Assembly: GCA_964035545.1 (NCBI GenBank) | Contig: OZ037765.1 | Span: 32,005,504 to 32,069,503, forward strand | Length of the DNA stretch: 64,000 nt | Direction: 5' to 3' | From: Bugula neritina | Taxonomy: Eukaryota; Bryozoa; Gymnolaemata; Cheilostomatida; Bugulidae | Shown here: positions 60,901-64,000 of the stretch, in pieces | How positions within the stretch are numbered: the first letter of the stretch is position 1 | Layout: each line of letters starts with the position of its first letter | The notes under the pieces: model-generated | The model's input: the letters and a program-made list of their open reading frames with translations, nothing else | What the model was told of the DNA's origin: nothing | Databases searched by the model: none | Program-made: the position numbers and the translations under genes

Positions 60901-63496
60901 GTTCTCTTCTGCACTCCAGTTCTCTTCTGCACTCTAGTTCTCTTCTCTATTCTGCACTCTAGTACTCTTCTTTCTTCTGCACTCTAGTTCTCTTCTGCAC
61001 TCTAGTTCTCTTCTCTCTTCTGCACTCTAGTTCTCTTCTCTCTTCTGCACTCTAGTTCTCTTCTCTCTTCTGCACTGTGTGCATGATGTTACAACTAGTC
61101 ACTGTATGATAGTGCATCTAGTCACTGTATGTATTGACAGTGTCTTGTATATTCCCAGGGGAATTATGTGGCCGTGGGCACTAACAAAGGTTACGTACAG
61201 ATCTGGGACGTGGCGGCCACCAAACGAGTCAGTCACTTCTCTGGGCATACGGCGCGTGTCGGTGCTCTGGCCTGGAACGCTGACCTTTTGTCGTCTGGCA
61301 GCCGCGACAGAAACATCTTACAGAGAGACATACGGTCGTCTGAAGGGGTGAAGAAGCTGACGGGTCATCGGCAGGAAGTGTGCGGTCTCAAGTGGTCACC
61401 TGATCACCAGCACCTCGCCTCCGGCGGGAATGATAACAAGCTGCTTGTGTGGAACGCCTCGTCCAGTAATACTCCTTTGCAGACCTATTCAGATCACGTG
61501 GCAGCCGTAAGTGTATATTGAATATATATGTCAGTGTACGTATGTCAGTGTATGTATGTCAGTGTATGTATGTCAGTGTATGTAATGTATGTCAGTGTAT
61601 GTAATGTATGTCAGTGTATATATTTATTTGCATATCAACGAGTAACATATAAAGACTGCACCTTATAGCACACCTTATAGCTCTAAACATTATAGTCATA
61701 TGACCTGTTACCTTCATCAAACTCTTGCTTAGAAATAAGTTGCCTGCAATGGGATTCAAACCTGCCCATCACCATGTTCAGCCCAGGAATTCCTGTGCCT
61801 TGTTTTGACTCCATTGTTTCTGTAATGTCTCAGGTAAAGGCCATAGCCTGGTCTCCCCACCAGCACGGTCTGCTGGCTTCAGGAGGGGGCACGGCCGACC
61901 GATGCATTAGATTCTGGAATACTCTAACTGGACAACCGCTACAGTCTGTTGATACCGGCTCTCAAGTTTGTAATCTTGCGTGGAGTAAACACTCCAATGA
62001 GTTGGTTAGTTTTTACTCTTTACTACTCTGTACTCTGCTACTCTACTACTCTGTACTCTACTACTCTATACTCTACTACTCTCTACTCTACTACTCTCTA
62101 CTCTACTACTCTCTACTCTACTACTCTACTACTCTCTATCTACTACTCTATACTCTACTACTCTACTACTCTGTACTCTACTACTCTATACTCTACTACT
62201 CTATACTCTACTACTCTATACTCTACTACTCTATACTCTACTACTCTGTACTCTACTACTCTCTACTCTACTACTCTCTACTCTACTACTCTCTATCTAC
62301 TACTCTATACTCTACTACTCTACTACTCTATACTCTACTACTATCTACTCTATACTCTACTACTATCTACTCTGTACTCTACTACTCTTCACTCTACTAC
62401 TCTCTACTCTATACTCTTTTACTCTGTACTATACACTATGAACTCTGTTGTTTAGGTAAGCACTCACGGCTATTCTCAGAACCAGATTCTTGTATGGAAA
62501 TACCCATCTCTGCTGCAAATGGCCAAGTTGACTGGTCACTCCTTTAGAGTATTATATTTAGTACGTATACATCTTTCATCATACAACTTGAATTTAAATA
62601 ATGTTTTCTAATTTAATATTCTTGTTTTTGATACCACAATCATGACATTGACCTTTCTTGCCACATTCCTTGTTTCCATAGTAAAATTATATGTTGGGCT
62701 CTTACTACAGGCAATGTCTCCCGACGGTGAAGCCATAGTAACTGGTGCTGGGGACGAGACACTCAGATTCTGGAATGTTTTCAGCAAAACTCATTCAAAC
62801 AGGGTAAGTTTGGCGAGTGTTGTCATGCCAACACATGCTTCCTGTCTACTATTCTACTAAGAGCTCACTTGATTGGGAAAGCACAAGTTTATTTTTGAAG
62901 ACCAAACATCTGTTCATGTTTTAGTCTCTACCACAATGTCATTTAGCCGAGTTGTTTTACCAAGTGAAACTGTTGGATTTCACATTTGCTTACTGCTATA
63001 TTGCCTCTTCATTTCTATAAAATTTGAACGTGAAATACGCAGAATGAAAGTATTTTTATGAATATGTGCTGTAAAAACACTAGAAAATATTTCTATTTTT
63101 GTGACGCAAAGCTTGTTGCTGGTAAACTTGCTTCTTTCTAAATTTCAAGCTAAATTATCTAATTAAGTTTATGAGGCTGGAGCAATAGGCTGATACTATA
63201 AACTGCAATTGTAAGACTGAAAAATAACTTAATGTTTGCATTTTGTTCCGAAAATGTAAGGATGCATCTTTGCTTGAGTCACAAGTGAACTATGACCTCA
63301 GCGATTGGCCCGATATAAGTTATTTTTTCTTGAGTTCTATTTGAGAAGGCACTACGGCCAGTAAGCCAGAATGTTTTACCTCAACTAGTTGTTGAAACTT
63401 TCATTGATATGTTTTGCTTTGTTATAGGCTTCACAATATTTATGCCTTTTGTAGGACTCAAAGTCCGTTCTTAACTTATTCAACAGAATACGATAA
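57915..63496 (+). CDS. FZR1: Fizzy-related protein / Cdh1, APC/C activator
   Basis: Ten exons: 57915-57962, 58343-58535, 59138-59391, 59624-59722, 59941-60162, 61159-61506, 61834-62004, 62456-62560, 62711-62803 and 63455-63496. They sum to 1575 nt (524 residues), all in phase. The C-box DRFIP (36-40) binds the [12 protein letters not shown] is followed by a Ser-rich insert (exon 3) longer than in vertebrates. [19 protein letters not shown] leads to [25 protein letters not shown], then seven WD repeats (about 205-510) with near-identity to animal FZR1 ([45 protein letters not shown]). The last exon ends NRIR, the Ile-Arg tail that docks on APC3/Cdc27. It recruits D-box and KEN-box substrates for ubiquitination in late mitosis and G1. 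AATAAA overlaps the stop codon (63495-63500). Confidence 0.97.
58710..59081. mobile_element. hAT-like MITE in FZR1 intron 2
   Basis: Ends are inverted repeats: CAGGGTTGGAGTAATTG on the left; the right end reads CAGGGTTGGGGTCAATTAC on the other strand. The interior is AT-rich, rich in GTAATT motifs, and non-coding. CAGGG termini are typical of hAT elements. An 8-bp target duplication is imperfect (gtgtatat and attgtata share TGTATA). Confidence 0.6.
60165..61076. repeat. Pyrimidine-rich minisatellite in FZR1 intron 5
   Basis: About 900 bp of TTCTCTTCTCTCTTCTGCACTCTAG units (24-25 bp) and short units of 16 bp lacking one CTCTTCT block; roughly 40-45 copies with few substitutions. Each unit looks like a 3' splice site (pyrimidine tract, then TAG). 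It fills almost the whole intron. Confidence 0.93.
61515..61620. repeat. GTATGTCAGT minisatellite in FZR1 intron 6
   Basis: Repeats of gtatgtcagtgtatgta, 14-19 bp, beginning a few bases after the splice donor at 61507. Confidence 0.85.
62010..62450. repeat. TACTCTACTACTC minisatellite in FZR1 intron 7
   Basis: About 430 bp of TACTCTACTACTCTRTACTC-type units, occupying nearly the entire intron from donor to acceptor. Long Tyr/Ser/Leu frames through it are artefacts. Confidence 0.93.
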
Positions 63497-64000
63497 TAAA
63501 TTGCCAAATGTAGTTAACCCTCAGTAACTAGCCCCTTGGTCAGGCCTCAGCTCAACCTACTGTTCTATACCACCATCTGTTGACATCTCTGTTGTGATCA
63601 CTACTCCTGCTGTAATGACATGCTACAGCAGGTGCTAGTCTATGGGTATAGTGCTGTGTTAGTTTAGTTATTTATTGATATAGTTTAGATTATTTGTTAG
63701 TGAGATAGTCGCTGCAATTACCAATGTTGTGAATCAGTCAAAGAGATAATATAAAGTATTCTTAATTATTTATGTCAGATTTATACAACAGCCTATTAAT
63801 ATATACGTAGGAAGAATATAGTAGCAATATATATATTTTTTGTTGATAATTTATTCAATTTTAGCTGCCTGTAAACCATTCTATTGTTTTTATGTGTTAT
63901 TTACTCGCTTTCATATATATTTTTGTGTAATTTTATTTCAAGTCGAAACCATGCTTGTTTTACTATCACGATTCATTGGTAATTTCGTGTAAATATCTAA
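63497..64000. other. Downstream of FZR1, no gene seen
   Basis: 3' flank and probable UTR of FZR1, AT-rich. No coding frame, RNA or mobile element recognised before the window ends. Confidence 0.5.

Noticed and set aside
61755-61800. Minus-strand GGTTTGAATCCC as a tRNA or SINE B box in FZR1 intron 6
   Set aside because: No convincing A box or target duplication; chance match possible.
62010-62455. Tyr/Ser/Leu-rich frames in FZR1 intron 7
   Set aside because: They translate the minisatellite; the true exons on both sides join in phase without it.

Overview
The window is AT-rich metazoan nuclear DNA: spliced genes with GT-AG introns, dense simple repeats, MITEs, a tRNA-derived SINE, a Ty3/gypsy retrotransposon and a hammerhead-ribozyme repeat. 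The gene set (FZR1/Cdh1, an SR splicing factor with RRM plus zinc knuckle, a TIR coiled-coil protein, an L-amino-acid-oxidase-like flavoenzyme) fits an invertebrate, perhaps a lophotrochozoan such as a mollusc or bryozoan. The taxon is inference only.

Positions 1-40000 are an accessory region built by repeated duplication of one unit: a single-exon C2H2 zinc-finger gene with its promoter and flanks. Two intact genes (5738-6655 and 15935-16852), one with a shifted C-terminus (20612-21505), two frameshifted pseudogenes (482-1356 and 11462-12336, minus strand), one 5' fragment (25940-26215, minus) and one recombinant 3' fragment (37067-37546, minus) can be seen. Promoter fragments without a gene lie at about 22.7-23.3, 28.0-28.3 and 34.4-34.5 kb. 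About 9-10 kb starting at position 1 is repeated from 10981, with a mosaic of near-identical and 5-10% diverged segments. The proteins carry three N-terminal fingers, a PLDLS motif of the type bound by the CtBP corepressor, and one and a half C-terminal fingers.

Inside the TA tract of the first unit only (3822-4652) sit three identical 271-bp tandem repeats, each with a complete type I hammerhead ribozyme. This is the arrangement of an animal retrozyme, a small retroelement that spreads through self-cleaved circular RNA. It is absent from the second unit.

Other mobile DNA: a nearly intact Ty3/gypsy element on the minus strand (28994-33973, 5-bp target duplication, two in-frame stops), three related TIR MITEs (10031, about 10432, 25127), a SINE with a 16-bp target duplication (51251-51469) and a hAT-like MITE (58710-59081).

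Positions 41000-64000 are ordinary gene space: amine oxidase (41870-44955, +, 3 exons), TIR coiled-coil gene (47340-51930, +, 10 exons), SR protein (53548-55947, -, 5 exons) and FZR1/Cdh1 (57915-63496, +, 10 exons). All four reconstructed coding sequences keep frame across every splice junction. Several of their introns hold long minisatellites.
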